Positions 17,182 to 25,619 of a stretch of 64,000 nt of DNA are shown in pieces. The DNA comes from Ectopseudomonas chengduensis (GTDB lineage Bacteria > Pseudomonadota > Gammaproteobacteria > Pseudomonadales > Pseudomonadaceae). The position numbers were made by a program, and so were the translations under genes. The notes beneath the pieces are model-generated. The model worked only from the letters and a program-made list of their open reading frames with translations, was not told the DNA's origin and did no database searches. Position 1 is the stretch's first letter. The number at the start of each line of letters is the position of its first letter. The stretch is taken from the NCBI RefSeq assembly GCF_015712065.1, contig NZ_JACFYZ010000002.1, positions 372,001-436,000 on the forward strand. The letters are read 5' to 3'.

Positions 17182-18317
17182 GTCGTGAGTTCTATCTCGG
17201 CGCAACGGGCTTCGGCCTGATCGCCGTGTGCTACGGCTTTGCTCGTTTCGCCTTCGGCTTGTTCCTGCCGCAGATCGATGCGGATCTCGCCCTGACGGAT
17301 GCCATGGGCGGGCTGATCGCCGGTGGCTCGTTTCTGGGCTACTGCCTTGCCATCGTCGTGGCCGCGCAGCTGACCGAACGCATGGGGGCGCGTACCGTTG
17401 CCGTCGTGGCCGCGCTGATTGCGGCCTTGGGCATGCTGGGTATTGCCCTGGCGCCTTCTGCGGCGTGGCTTGCCGCTGCGGTTCTGTTGGCCGGTGTGAG
17501 TACTGGATTGGCGTCACCGCCCATGGCGGCCGCTGTGGCTGTGATCGTTCAGCCTGAGCGGCAGGACGCTAGCAATACCCTGATCAATGCCGGCACCAGT
17601 GCCGGTGTGATCCTGTCCGCTCCCGTCGCCCTGATGATCGGCGGTGAATGGCGCCTGGCCTACGGCGTCTTCGCTGCTACGGCATGTGTGCTCGCGGTGT
17701 TGGCAGCTCGCCATGTCCCGCATACGGCCTGCTCACGCAGTCAGGCTGATGCCGGTCGACCTCCATTCAGTGCGGCGCTCAGGCGCCTGGTGGTCGCTTC
17801 TTTGCTGATGGGCGCAGCGAGCACGGCGCTGTGGTCGTTCGGCAGCCAGATCGTGTCGTGGCGTCTGGGCTGGGAAGGCGCCGGGGCGGGGTTGCTCTGG
17901 ATGGTCATCGGCGTCGCCGGCATCGCTGGCGCAGGTGCTGGCAGCCTGATCGCCAAGCTGGGTGTCGACCGGGCGCATCGATCGTGTCTGGGCGCATTGG
18001 CGTTCGCTATCGTCCTGGTCGGTATTGGCAGCACGGCGACCATGGTGCTTGTAGGCGGCGCGCTGTTTGGTGCGGCCTACATCACCTTGAGTGGCATCTA
18101 TCTGGTCTGGGGTGTTTCGGCGCTGCCTGAACGGCCCGCGACCGGGCTGACGGTCGCCTTTCTCAGTATCGCCATCGGCCAGACGCTGGGAGCTCCCGTG
18201 TTTGGCGGGCTGGCGAGTTGGCTGAGCATGGATTACGCCATTGCCCTGTTCGCGCTGCTGGCGCTGACTGCCGGAACGATGCGTTCGACCGCCTCGGCAG
18301 CGGCGCTCGTGCGCTGA
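17178..18317 (+). CDS. MFS transporter in operon with TetR regulator
   Basis: 379 residues with about 12 hydrophobic segments in two halves split by a loop near residue 185. The N-terminus (GFGLIAVCYGFARFAFGLFLPQ) resembles the YbfB/YjiJ-like branch of the major facilitator superfamily. The start overlaps the TetR stop as ATGA. Co-transcription with a local repressor suggests inducible efflux or uptake of a small molecule, which cannot be named from sequence. The pair sits between gabT and the kauB-like gene and has no obvious metabolic link to them. Confidence 0.85.
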   Translation: MSREFYLGATGFGLIAVCYGFARFAFGLFLPQIDADLALTDAMGGLIAGGSFLGYCLAIVVAAQLTERMGARTVAVVAALIAALGMLGIALAPSAAWLAAAVLLAGVSTGLASPPMAAAVAVIVQPERQDASNTLINAGTSAGVILSAPVALMIGGEWRLAYGVFAATACVLAVLAARHVPHTACSRSQADAGRPPFSAALRRLVVASLLMGAASTALWSFGSQIVSWRLGWEGAGAGLLWMVIGVAGIAGAGAGSLIAKLGVDRAHRSCLGALAFAIVLVGIGSTATMVLVGGALFGAAYITLSGIYLVWGVSALPERPATGLTVAFLSIAIGQTLGAPVFGGLASWLSMDYAIALFALLALTAGTMRSTASAAALVR

Positions 18318-18333
18318 AGCTTTTGATGCGCAG

Positions 18334-18357
18334 AAAAAGGCCCGCGCTAGGCGGGCC
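18334..18357 (-). terminator. Intrinsic terminator of the cupin gene
   Basis: Stem GGCCCGC / GCGGGCC with 5-base loop; on the minus strand it is followed by TTTTT (A-run 18334-18338). It lies 69 bases past the cupin stop and could also slow transcription from the MFS gene. Confidence 0.8.
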
Positions 18358-18425
18358 AAAGGGTGACAAGCAACAACAGGATTCGGTGAGCCCGGAACCA
18401 GTCCGTAAGGCTCGGGATCAAGTGC

Positions 18426-18785
18426 TTACTTGGCTTCGAAGATCACGTAGACCTTGCGGCAGGCTTCGAGCACTTCCCAGGTGCCGGAAAAGCCGGCAGG
18501 AATCACGAAACGGTCGCCGGCGCGTACGGTCTTGGCGTTGCCGTCGGCGTCCCGCAGCACGGACACGCCCTGGAGAATCTCGCAGTACTCGTGCTCGGTG
18601 TAGCTCACCGTCCACTGACCCACGGCGCCTTCCCAGATGCCGGTGCTGAACTGACCGCACGGGCTGCTGTAGTGGTTGCGCACGCTTTGCTCCGGATCGC
18701 CCTTGAGCACTTTTTCCGGCGCTGGGCGATAGTGTTCGGCGGCCGTGCCGGCCTGGGCGAAGTCGACGATCTGTTCGATGTTCAT
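18426..18785 (-). CDS. Cupin-domain protein (DUF861-type)
   Basis: 119 residues from the ATG at 18785 (MNIEQIVDF); the frame continues upstream but without family-like sequence. Single beta-barrel with cupin phrases YTEHEYCEILQG and GDRFVIPAGFSGTWEV, as in the ureidoglycine-aminohydrolase-like cupin_3 family. The usual metal histidines are reduced (EHEY keeps one His and Glu), so activity is uncertain. It is divergent from the kauB-like gene with 254 bases between; that pairing suggests a link to polyamine or amino-acid catabolism. Confidence 0.78.
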   Translation of the reverse strand: MNIEQIVDFAQAGTAAEHYRPAPEKVLKGDPEQSVRNHYSSPCGQFSTGIWEGAVGQWTVSYTEHEYCEILQGVSVLRDADGNAKTVRAGDRFVIPAGFSGTWEVLEACRKVYVIFEAK

Positions 18786-19039
18786 CTGGCTGTTCCATGG
18801 TTTCGGTGGCGGCAACCGCGCGACCAGCAGGGCCTTCGCGGAAAAGTCGTGGCAGCAGTCTATGTTTAAAAAAACGAACATGACAAGGGCTTTTGCCGGT
18901 CCGTGTCAAAAATATTGAAAAGCCACAGCCCTCTGGTTTAGTGTGTCAGACAGGATTTGGCCAGCGATCTGGCCTTGCAGAATTATTGACAGTGCGCGCC
19001 CTCGCGGACGCCGCTTCCACCCATTGAGAGGATGCCGGA
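18786..19039. promoter_or_regulatory. Divergent promoter region between cupin and kauB genes
   Basis: 254 bases with no gene, AT-richer between 18850 and 18945. It must hold both promoters. TTGAAA (about 18917-18922) is followed 17 bases later by TTAGTG, a weak -35/-10 pair toward kauB, and GTGTCAGACAG near 18941-18951 could be an operator. PauR (33865-34413) is a plausible regulator but no site can be assigned. AGAGGATG precedes kauB. Confidence 0.35.
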
Positions 19040-20533
19040 ATGACTAGCCTGACTCGTGCCGACTGGGAACAGCGTGCCAAGACCTTGACCATCGAAACCC
19101 GTGCGTTCGTACACGGTGAGTACCGCGCCGCCGAGTCTGGCGCTACCTTCGAATGCATCAGCCCGGTCGACGGCCGCCTGCTTGGCATGGTGGCCAGCTG
19201 TGACCAGGCTGACGCTGACGTGGCGGTCAAGGATGCCCGCGCCACCTTCGAATCCGGTGTGTGGTCGCGCATGGCCCCGGCCAAGCGCAAGAAGGTGATG
19301 ATCCGCTTCGCCGAGCTGATCGAAGAGCATGGTCAGGAGTTGGCCCTGTTGGAAACCCTCGACATGGGCAAGCCGATCAGCGACTCGCTGAGCATCGACG
19401 TCGGCAGCGCCGCCAACGCTATCCGCTGGAGCGGCGAGGCCATCGACAAGATCTACGACGAAGTCGCCGCCACCGCCCATGACGAGCTGGGCCTGGTCAC
19501 CCGCGAGCCGGTCGGTGTGGTCGCCGCCATCGTGCCGTGGAACTTCCCGCTGCTGATGACCTGCTGGAAGCTTGGCCCGGCGCTGTCCACTGGTAACTCG
19601 ATCATCCTCAAACCGTCCGAGAAGTCGCCGCTGACCGGTATCCGCATCGCCCAGCTGGCCATCGAAGCCGGCATTCCGGCGGGCGTGTTCAACGTGCTGC
19701 CAGGCTTCGGCCACACCGTCGGCAAGGCCCTTGCTCTGCACATGGACGTCGACACCCTGGTGTTCACCGGTTCGACCAAGATCGCCAAGCAGCTGATGAT
19801 CTACGCTGGCGAGTCGAACATGAAGCGCGTCTGGCTGGAAGCAGGCGGCAAGAGCCCGAACATCGTCTTCGCTGACGCGCCGGACCTGCAGGCCGCTGCC
19901 GAAGCGGCTGCCAGCGCCATTGCCTTCAACCAGGGCGAAGTCTGCACCGCCGGTTCGCGCCTGCTGGTGGAGAACGCCATCAAGGACACCTTCGTGCCCA
20001 TGGTGGTCGAGGCGATCAAGGCCTGGAAGCCGGGCAACCCGCTGGACCCGGCGACCAACGTCGGCGCGCTGGTCGACACCACGCAGATGAACAACGTGCT
20101 GAGCTACATCCAGGCCGGCCATGACGACGGCGCCAAGCTGGTGGCCGGCGGCAAGCGGGTGATGGAAGAGACCGGCGGTACCTACGTCGAGCCGACCATC
20201 TTCGATGGCGTGAACAACGCCATGCGCATCGCCAAGGAAGAGATCTTCGGCCCGGTGCTGTCGGTGATCGGTTTCGACGATCAGGACGAAGCCATTGCCA
20301 TCGCCAATGACACCATCTACGGCCTGGCCGCCGCGGTATGGACCAGCAACCTGTCGCGCGCCCACCTGGTGGGCAAGGCGCTGCGCGCCGGCAGCGTGTG
20401 GATCAACCAGTACGATGGCGGCGACATGACCGCACCGTTCGGCGGCTTCAAGCAGTCCGGCAACGGCCGCGACAAGTCGCTGCACGCGTTCGACAAGTAC
20501 ACCGAGCTGAAGTCCACCTGGATCAAACTGTAG
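19040..20533 (+). CDS. kauB: Aldehyde dehydrogenase of polyamine catabolism (KauB/PuuC-type)
   Basis: 497 residues. Catalytic Cys302 is in FNQGEVCTAGSR and Glu267 in LEAGGKSPN; NAD-site PWNFPLLM and the ending FDKYTELKSTWI are typical of the gamma-aminobutyraldehyde / gamma-glutamyl-aminobutyraldehyde group. In P. aeruginosa the equivalent KauB oxidises several amino-aldehydes arising from putrescine, cadaverine, diaminopropane and 4-guanidinobutyrate. Its neighbours (gabDT upstream, FAD oxidase at 24095-25408, pauR at 33865) fit that role. The ATG follows AGAGGATG. The symbol is by homology; PuuC-like specificity is the main alternative. Confidence 0.85.
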   Translation: MTSLTRADWEQRAKTLTIETRAFVHGEYRAAESGATFECISPVDGRLLGMVASCDQADADVAVKDARATFESGVWSRMAPAKRKKVMIRFAELIEEHGQELALLETLDMGKPISDSLSIDVGSAANAIRWSGEAIDKIYDEVAATAHDELGLVTREPVGVVAAIVPWNFPLLMTCWKLGPALSTGNSIILKPSEKSPLTGIRIAQLAIEAGIPAGVFNVLPGFGHTVGKALALHMDVDTLVFTGSTKIAKQLMIYAGESNMKRVWLEAGGKSPNIVFADAPDLQAAAEAAASAIAFNQGEVCTAGSRLLVENAIKDTFVPMVVEAIKAWKPGNPLDPATNVGALVDTTQMNNVLSYIQAGHDDGAKLVAGGKRVMEETGGTYVEPTIFDGVNNAMRIAKEEIFGPVLSVIGFDDQDEAIAIANDTIYGLAAAVWTSNLSRAHLVGKALRAGSVWINQYDGGDMTAPFGGFKQSGNGRDKSLHAFDKYTELKSTWIKL

Positions 20534-20554
20534 CGGCAGCGGGGCGATCTCCTG

Positions 20555-20653
20555 GTCGTCGGCCATACGGCGTTGCGTCCTCGCTTTCAATGCTCACGTA
20601 CTGCAGTACGCTGCGCTTGAAAGCTCCGGGGCGCCTTGTCTGGCCTTAGGCCA
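20555..20653. repeat. Palindromic intergenic repeat element
   Basis: Nested symmetry: outer arms GCTTTCAA (20583-20590) / TTGAAAGC (20617-20624) enclose a perfect 14-base palindrome centred on CTGCAG (20597-20610), followed by TGGCC-tta-GGCCA (20641-20653). The layout (GCGT-rich block, TGCTCA, central stem) resembles that of the two larger elements at 34997 and 49094. It does not encode a credible protein. Confidence 0.6.
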
Positions 20654-20762
20654 GAAGATCTTTTTCGGCGCTGAATTTGGCCGGAAATCTATTTTGAAGG
20701 AGAGTCTTCTGGCTCTCCTGAGGTCCGCCCTTCGGGGCCGGCTCCCTGTGAGCCACACCTGC

Positions 20763-20797
20763 GGCCGGGTTTCCTTAGGGAGGTCCGGCCGTTTTGT
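20763..20797 (+). terminator. Probable terminator downstream of kauB
   Basis: GGCCGG (20763-20768) pairs with CCGGCC (20785-20790) and is followed by GTTTTGTTT. It is 230 bases from kauB, after the palindromic repeat and a GGAGAG/CTCTCC hairpin (20699-20718). The distance makes it uncertain. Confidence 0.5.
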
Positions 20798-20861
20798 TTG
20801 GTTATGGATCAATACCGTATGAGATCCAGCCGTTGCCACCGAGCGTGCGATGGCCTGGATT

Positions 20862-20945
20862 CGTAGGGTGTGCCGCGCGCACCAGCCATTTCTCACCTTG
20901 AGCAGAGGTGGGTGGTAAGCCCAGGTGCGCACGGCGCACCCTACG
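20862..20945. repeat. Large inverted repeat upstream of MFS gene
   Basis: Arms 20862-20883 and 20924-20945 (22 bases each, two mismatches) of the type CGTAGGGTG...CACCCTACG, with a 40-base centre. This is the CGTAGGGTG-type REP arrangement common in Pseudomonas intergenic DNA; another pair of the same broad type is at 38672-38795. Together with 20555-20653 and 20763-20797 it fills the 488-base gap between kauB and the MFS gene. Confidence 0.75.
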
Positions 20946-21021
20946 CCTTGCTCCAAGCCGCGCAGGCAACACAGGGTCGGAGCATTTTTGTTTCAGAGCC
21001 ACGACATAAAGGAGTCTGGCA

Positions 21022-22170
21022 ATGCGTTGGGGCACCTACTTCGCCGTCTGTGCGGCGGTCATCAGCATCGGTCTGGCACTGGGCGTGACCATGCCGCTGG
21101 TTTCGCTGCGCCTGGAAAGCTGGGGCTACGACTCCTTCGCCATCGGCGTGATGGCGGCGACTCCGGCTGTCGGCGTGCTGCTCGGTGCGTTGCTGGCCGG
21201 GCGTCTGGCGGCGCGCTTCGGCACCACCGTGCTGATGCAGCTGTGTCTGCTGCTGGGTGCGATATCGGTGGCGGGGCTGGCGCTGGTGCAGAACTACGCG
21301 GTCTGGGTGGGTCTGCGCCTGTTCATCGGCGTGGCCCTGACCGTGGTGTTCATCCTCGGCGAAAGCTGGATCAACCAGCTGGCGGTGGAGAAGTGGCGTG
21401 GTCGCCTGGTGGCGCTGTATGGCACCGGTTATGCCCTCAGTCAGCTCAGTGGCCCGTTGCTGCTGACGGCGCTCGGTACCGCCACCGATGCCGGTTTCTG
21501 GACGGGCGTGTGCCTGCTGATCGGCGGTTCGCTGATTCTGCTCGGGCGCACCGGCGCACCCAAGGTGGATGCGCACAGCGCTTCTGGGCGTGGCCTGCTG
21601 GTGTTCTGCCGCAAGCTGCCGGCGATTGCCTGGGCGGTGATGTTGTTCGCTGCCTTCGAAGCGATGATGCTGACCCTGTTGCCAATCTACGGCCTGCGCC
21701 AAGGCTTCACCCAGGAGGTGGCGCTGTTCATGGTCAGCGTGGTGGTGGTCGGCGATGCGGTGCTGCAACTGCCCATCGGTTGGCTGGCCGACCGCATGTC
21801 GCGGCAGTTGCTGTTCCGTGGTTGCGGCATCGTGCTGCTGGTGTCCAGCCTGGCGATTCCGCCGCTGTTGCATACGCCGGTGATCTGGCCGGTGCTGGTG
21901 GCCTTCGGTGCCAGCGCGGGCGGCCTGTTCACTCTGTCACTGATCATGATCGGTGAGCGTTACCGCGACGACGAACTGGTGCGCGCCAATGCCCATGTCG
22001 CTCAGTTGTGGGGTCTGGGCTGTCTGATCGGGCCACTCACCACAGGTGCCGTCAGCCAGTGGCTGAGCGGCCATGCGCTGCCGCTGATGATGGCTACTGG
22101 CGCCTTCGTGTTCATCATCCTGGCGAGCAAGCGCGGGGCCTTCAGCGAGATGGAAGCGGCGCGTTCCTGA
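21022..22170 (+). CDS. MFS transporter (YcaD-like)
   Basis: 382 residues, about 12 transmembrane segments, with the phrases GVMAATPAVGVLLGALLAGRLAARFG and GESWINQLA characteristic of the YcaD-like major facilitator branch. The ATG follows AAAGGAG by 8 bases. It converges head-on with the MocR-type gene, whose stop is 7 bases away. A related transporter lies next to kauB in P. aeruginosa as I recall it, but the substrate is unknown. Confidence 0.85.
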   Translation: MRWGTYFAVCAAVISIGLALGVTMPLVSLRLESWGYDSFAIGVMAATPAVGVLLGALLAGRLAARFGTTVLMQLCLLLGAISVAGLALVQNYAVWVGLRLFIGVALTVVFILGESWINQLAVEKWRGRLVALYGTGYALSQLSGPLLLTALGTATDAGFWTGVCLLIGGSLILLGRTGAPKVDAHSASGRGLLVFCRKLPAIAWAVMLFAAFEAMMLTLLPIYGLRQGFTQEVALFMVSVVVVGDAVLQLPIGWLADRMSRQLLFRGCGIVLLVSSLAIPPLLHTPVIWPVLVAFGASAGGLFTLSLIMIGERYRDDELVRANAHVAQLWGLGCLIGPLTTGAVSQWLSGHALPLMMATGAFVFIILASKRGAFSEMEAARS

Positions 22171-22176
22171 ATCGGC

Positions 22177-23631
22177 TCAGCGCCATTGCCCGAGCGCCTG
22201 TGTGTGCTGCAGGTCGGCCTCTTCGATCAGCTCGGCGATGGTCGCACCGATCTGCTTCACCGCCGCCTCGATCACATCGCTCGGCGGCTCGGCGTAGTTG
22301 AGGCGGATGCAGTTACGGTACTTGCCAGCCGCCGAGAAGATGCTGCCCGGCGCGATCTGGATCTTGTGCGGCAGCAGGGCGCGGTTGAGCTTCTGGCTGT
22401 CGAAACCCTGGGGCATCTCCACCCACAGCATGAAACTACCCTGCGGGCGGCTGACCCGGGTGCCAGCCGGGAAATAGCGGCTGACCCAATCCACCATCAG
22501 GTCGCGGCTGCGCAGGTACTGTGCCCGCATGCGCCGCAGATGCGGTTCGTAGTGCCCGTCCTTGAGGAACTCGGCCAAGGCCAGCTGCGGTAGCTGCGCG
22601 GTGCTGCCGGTGCCCAGGTACTTCATGTGTACCACCTGCTCCAGATAGCGCCCTGGAGCGATCCAGCCGACGCGCAGGCCCGGCGCCAGGGTCTTGGAGA
22701 AGGAGCTGCAGAACAGTACGCGGCCGTCCTCATCGAAGGACTTGATGCTGCGCGGGCGTGGGTAGCTGTAGGCGAGCTCGGCGTAGACGTCGTCCTCGAT
22801 GATGGCCACGTCGAAGCGCTGCGCCAGGGCGACCAGGGCGCGCTTGTTGGCGTCGGGCATGATGTAGCCAAGCGGGTTGTTGCAGTTGGGCGTGAGCTGG
22901 ATGGCCTTGATCGGCCACTGCTCCAGGGCCATTTCCAGGGCGTCGAGGTTGATTCCGGTGAGCGGGTCGGTGGGTAGTTCCAGCGCCTTCATGCCGAAGC
23001 CCTTGAGCGCCTGCATCACGCCGTGGAAGCTCGGCGAGTCGACCGCAACGATATCGCCGGGCTGGCAGATGGCGCGCACCGCCGCCGACAGCGCCTCGTG
23101 GCAACCGGTGGTGACTACCAGATCTTCGGCCTCCAGCTGGCAGCCGGAGTCGAGCATCAGCCTGGCGATCTGTTCGCGCAGGCGGATGTCGCCGCGAATG
23201 CCGCCATAGGTGAGCACGTCCGGGTCCTGCCGACGCGCCTGGCGTGACAGGTTGCGCAGCAGCGGTTTCAGCGTCGGGCCGCTGATGTCCGGACGACCGC
23301 GGCCCAGCTGCAGCATGTCGTGCTGCGGTGAGCTGCTGATCAGCTCCAGCACGTGATCCCACTGCGAAACTTCCACCGGCCTCTGCGCCGCGCGACTGAT
23401 CTGCGGCAGCGCGGGCATTTGTCGCCCCAGCGGTACGAAGTAGCCGGATTTCGGCCGCGGCGAGGCCAGGCCCATGTCCTCCAGGTGACGGTAGGCCTGT
23501 TGCACAGTGCTGAGGCTGACGCCGTGCTCCTGGCTCAGGCTGCGTACCGACGGCAGGCGGTCGCCGGGGCGGTACAGACCCTGCTCGATGCGGGTGCCGA
23601 GCAGTTCGGCCAGATTCAGATAGAGCGTCAT
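22177..23631 (-). CDS. MocR-type regulator: GntR wHTH fused to PLP aminotransferase domain
   Basis: 484 residues. Residues 1-75 are a GntR winged helix (LPSVRSLSQEHGVSLSTVQQAYRHLEDMG); the remainder is a fold-type I aminotransferase with the PLP lysine in LFCSSFSKTLAPG and the SPSFHG and NCNNPLG active-site segments. Such proteins are transcription factors that sense PLP or an amino compound. The region upstream (23632-23780), shared with the DUF1127 gene, has spaced CAGT half-sites (AACTGAGACCAGT, ATCAGTG at about 23660-23682) that could be its operator. The target genes are not known; the neighbouring MFS and DUF1127 genes are candidates. Confidence 0.9.
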   Translation of the reverse strand: MTLYLNLAELLGTRIEQGLYRPGDRLPSVRSLSQEHGVSLSTVQQAYRHLEDMGLASPRPKSGYFVPLGRQMPALPQISRAAQRPVEVSQWDHVLELISSSPQHDMLQLGRGRPDISGPTLKPLLRNLSRQARRQDPDVLTYGGIRGDIRLREQIARLMLDSGCQLEAEDLVVTTGCHEALSAAVRAICQPGDIVAVDSPSFHGVMQALKGFGMKALELPTDPLTGINLDALEMALEQWPIKAIQLTPNCNNPLGYIMPDANKRALVALAQRFDVAIIEDDVYAELAYSYPRPRSIKSFDEDGRVLFCSSFSKTLAPGLRVGWIAPGRYLEQVVHMKYLGTGSTAQLPQLALAEFLKDGHYEPHLRRMRAQYLRSRDLMVDWVSRYFPAGTRVSRPQGSFMLWVEMPQGFDSQKLNRALLPHKIQIAPGSIFSAAGKYRNCIRLNYAEPPSDVIEAAVKQIGATIAELIEEADLQHTQALGQWR

Positions 23632-23814
23632 GGCAGTCGTCCGGTTCGTCCAGGGTGTATTAACTGAGACCAGTACAGATCAGTGCGAAAATTCCCATTC
23701 AGGGGAAAATGTGCGGAATCTGTATGGAGTTAATAAGAGTTTTTTGGATCTGTCATGACTTTTCTTCTGACGGCATTCTGATCTCCCATGACAGAAGACA
23801 ACGGGAGAACAGCC

Positions 23815-24039
23815 ATGACCGGGTTCAGCAATACAGATTTCGTAGCAGTGGGTGAGGCCGTGCGGATTGCGACGCACGAGGGCGAGGTTCGCTATTTCGG
23901 CCGCAACTGGCCGGCCTTCTGGCGGCGCCTGAACACCCGCCGCGTGCTGCTCAAGCTCAATGACCAGCAATTGCGCGATATCGGCCTGAGCCGTGCCCAG
24001 GCCGAGCGCGAGGCGAATCTGCCGTTCTGGAAGCTGTAG
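23815..24039 (+). CDS. DUF1127-domain small protein
   Basis: 74 residues from ATG 23815, which has GGGAGA 6 bases upstream; the in-frame ATG at 23788 has no ribosome site. The C-terminal 45 residues are a DUF1127 (YjiS-like) motif: FWRRLNTRRVLLKLNDQQLRDIGLSRAQAEREANLPFW split by basic residues. Members are small arginine-rich, probably RNA- or protein-binding factors with roles in phosphate, nitrogen or RNA turnover in other bacteria. It is divergent from the MocR regulator, a likely controller. Its stop codon is the first base triplet of a REP half-element. Confidence 0.82.
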   Translation: MTGFSNTDFVAVGEAVRIATHEGEVRYFGRNWPAFWRRLNTRRVLLKLNDQQLRDIGLSRAQAEREANLPFWKL

Positions 24040-24069
24040 CCCGGATGCAATCTCGGCGCCTTCGCTGCC

Positions 24070-24092
24070 GTAGGAGCGGCTTCAGCCGCGAA
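24070..24092. repeat. REP element, GTAGGAGCGGCTTCAGCCGC type
   Basis: Single copy of the element that forms a perfect inverted pair at 49268-49318. Its core GCGGCT-tc-AGCCGC is a short hairpin. A CCCGGATGCAAT REP half also begins just inside the stop of the previous gene (about 24037-24051). Only 2 bases separate it from the end of the oxidase gene. Confidence 0.8.
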
Positions 24093-24094
24093 CC

Positions 24095-25408
24095 CTACAG
24101 CAGCTCTTTCAGCCGATGCCAGGCCATGCCCATGGCCAGCAGCGGCGAGCGCAGGTGCTTGCCGCCGGGAAAGGTCATGTGTGGCACCTGGGCGAACAGG
24201 TCGAAGCCGCGGCTTTCCTGGCCGGCGATGGCCTCGGCGAGCAGCTTGCCGGCCAGGTGCGTGGCGTTGACACCGTGGCCGGCGTAGGCCTGAGCGTGGA
24301 AGACGTTGGGCTGATCCTTGAGTCGGCCGATTTGCGGCAGGCGGTTGGCGCCGATGCCGATCATCCCGCCCCACTGATAGTCGATGCGCGCGTCGGCCAG
24401 TTGGGGGAACACCTTGAGCATCTTCGGCTTCATGTAGCCAGCGATATCGGCCGGATCACGTCCCGAATAGTGGCAGGCACCGCCGAACAGCAGGCGACGG
24501 TCGGCCGAGAGTCGGTAATAGTCGACGGTCACGCGCTGGTCGCACAGCGCCATGTTCTGCGGGATCAGCTGGCGCGCCTGCTCTTCGGAGAGTTGTTCGG
24601 TGGCGATGATATAGCTGCCGGCCGGTAGCACCTTGCCGCTCAGGGTCGGGTTGAGGCCGTTGATATAGGCATTGCAGGCCAGCACCAGGTACTTGGCGCG
24701 CACCTGGCCATTGGCGGTGTGCACGCGCACCTCGCTGCCGTAGTCGATACGTGTCACCGGAGAGTCTTCGAACAGCTGCACGCCGAGCGATTGGGCGGCA
24801 GCGGCTTCGCCGAGTGCCAGATTGAGCGGATGCAGGTGGCCCGAGCCCATGTCGATCATGGCGCCGTGATAGTTGTCCGAACCAACCACCTCATGGATGC
24901 ACTCCTTCGGCACCATGCGCAGTTCGTGACGATAGCCGAGGCTTTCCAGCTCGGCCTTGTCTTCGGCGAAGCCTTCCATGTGCGCCGGTTTGTTGGCCAG
25001 GTCGCAGTAGCCCCAGGTCAGGTCGCAGTCGATCTGGAACTGCTCGACGCGATTACGCACGATCTCCACCGCCTCCAGGCCCATCAGCTTGAACTGACGC
25101 ACGCCGTCCTTGCCGACCGCTGATTCGAACTGTTCGACATCATGGCCAACACCGCGAATCAGTTGTCCGCCGTTGCGGCCGCTGGCGCCCCAGCCGATCT
25201 TGCGCGCCTCCAGCAGCGCCACCGACAGGCCCTTCTGGGCCAGCTCGATCGCGGTGTTCAGGCCGCTGAAACCGCCACCGACGATGCACACGTCCACTTG
25301 CAGCTCACCGCCCAGGGGCGAGTAGGCCTGCTGGCGATTGACGCTGGCGGCGTAATAGGAAGCGGCATGCTGCGGGCTGTGGACGGGCTGGTGAACGCGG
25401 GCGTTCAT
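24095..25408 (-). CDS. FAD-dependent oxidoreductase, gamma-glutamylpolyamine oxidase type (PuuB/PauB-like)
   Basis: 437 residues from the ATG at 25408 (MNARVHQPVHSP); the frame extends 167 codons further but through a REP and another gene's region. N-terminal FAD-binding motif VCIVGGGFSGLNTAIELA, then the DAO-type fold with GWGASGRNGGQ and C-terminal AYAGHGVNATHLAGK. Family members (E. coli PuuB, P. aeruginosa PauB1-4) oxidise gamma-glutamylated putrescine or other polyamines to the aldehyde, the substrate of KauB/PuuC. Context with kauB, gabDT and pauR supports this. No gamma-glutamyl ligase is in the window. Confidence 0.85.
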   Translation of the reverse strand: MNARVHQPVHSPQHAASYYAASVNRQQAYSPLGGELQVDVCIVGGGFSGLNTAIELAQKGLSVALLEARKIGWGASGRNGGQLIRGVGHDVEQFESAVGKDGVRQFKLMGLEAVEIVRNRVEQFQIDCDLTWGYCDLANKPAHMEGFAEDKAELESLGYRHELRMVPKECIHEVVGSDNYHGAMIDMGSGHLHPLNLALGEAAAAQSLGVQLFEDSPVTRIDYGSEVRVHTANGQVRAKYLVLACNAYINGLNPTLSGKVLPAGSYIIATEQLSEEQARQLIPQNMALCDQRVTVDYYRLSADRRLLFGGACHYSGRDPADIAGYMKPKMLKVFPQLADARIDYQWGGMIGIGANRLPQIGRLKDQPNVFHAQAYAGHGVNATHLAGKLLAEAIAGQESRGFDLFAQVPHMTFPGGKHLRSPLLAMGMAWHRLKELL

Positions 25409-25546
25409 GTGCGAAATCCTGATTTTGTTGTGTGGAAAATTCAACGCAGCATAAGCGCGTGATCCGTCCGACGCCAAGAGGTCAGCGGAAAAAAGCGCCA
25501 TTTTCCGTTGGGTATCCCGGGCCTGCCCAGGTTGAGCGCAGCGGTT

Positions 25547-25568
25547 CCCGGATTGCATCCGGGCTACG
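25547..25568. repeat. REP element, CCCGGATTGCATCCGGG type
   Basis: Palindrome CCCGGAT-tgc-ATCCGGG followed by CTACG, 52 bases before the YkgJ-type gene. Same family as copies at 32625, 38082 and a degenerate one at 42819. Confidence 0.85.
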
Positions 25569-25619
25569 CTCGGCCTACGGGCGCTGTAAACTGCCCCCTT
25601 CATTTCAAGGCGTCCGAGC

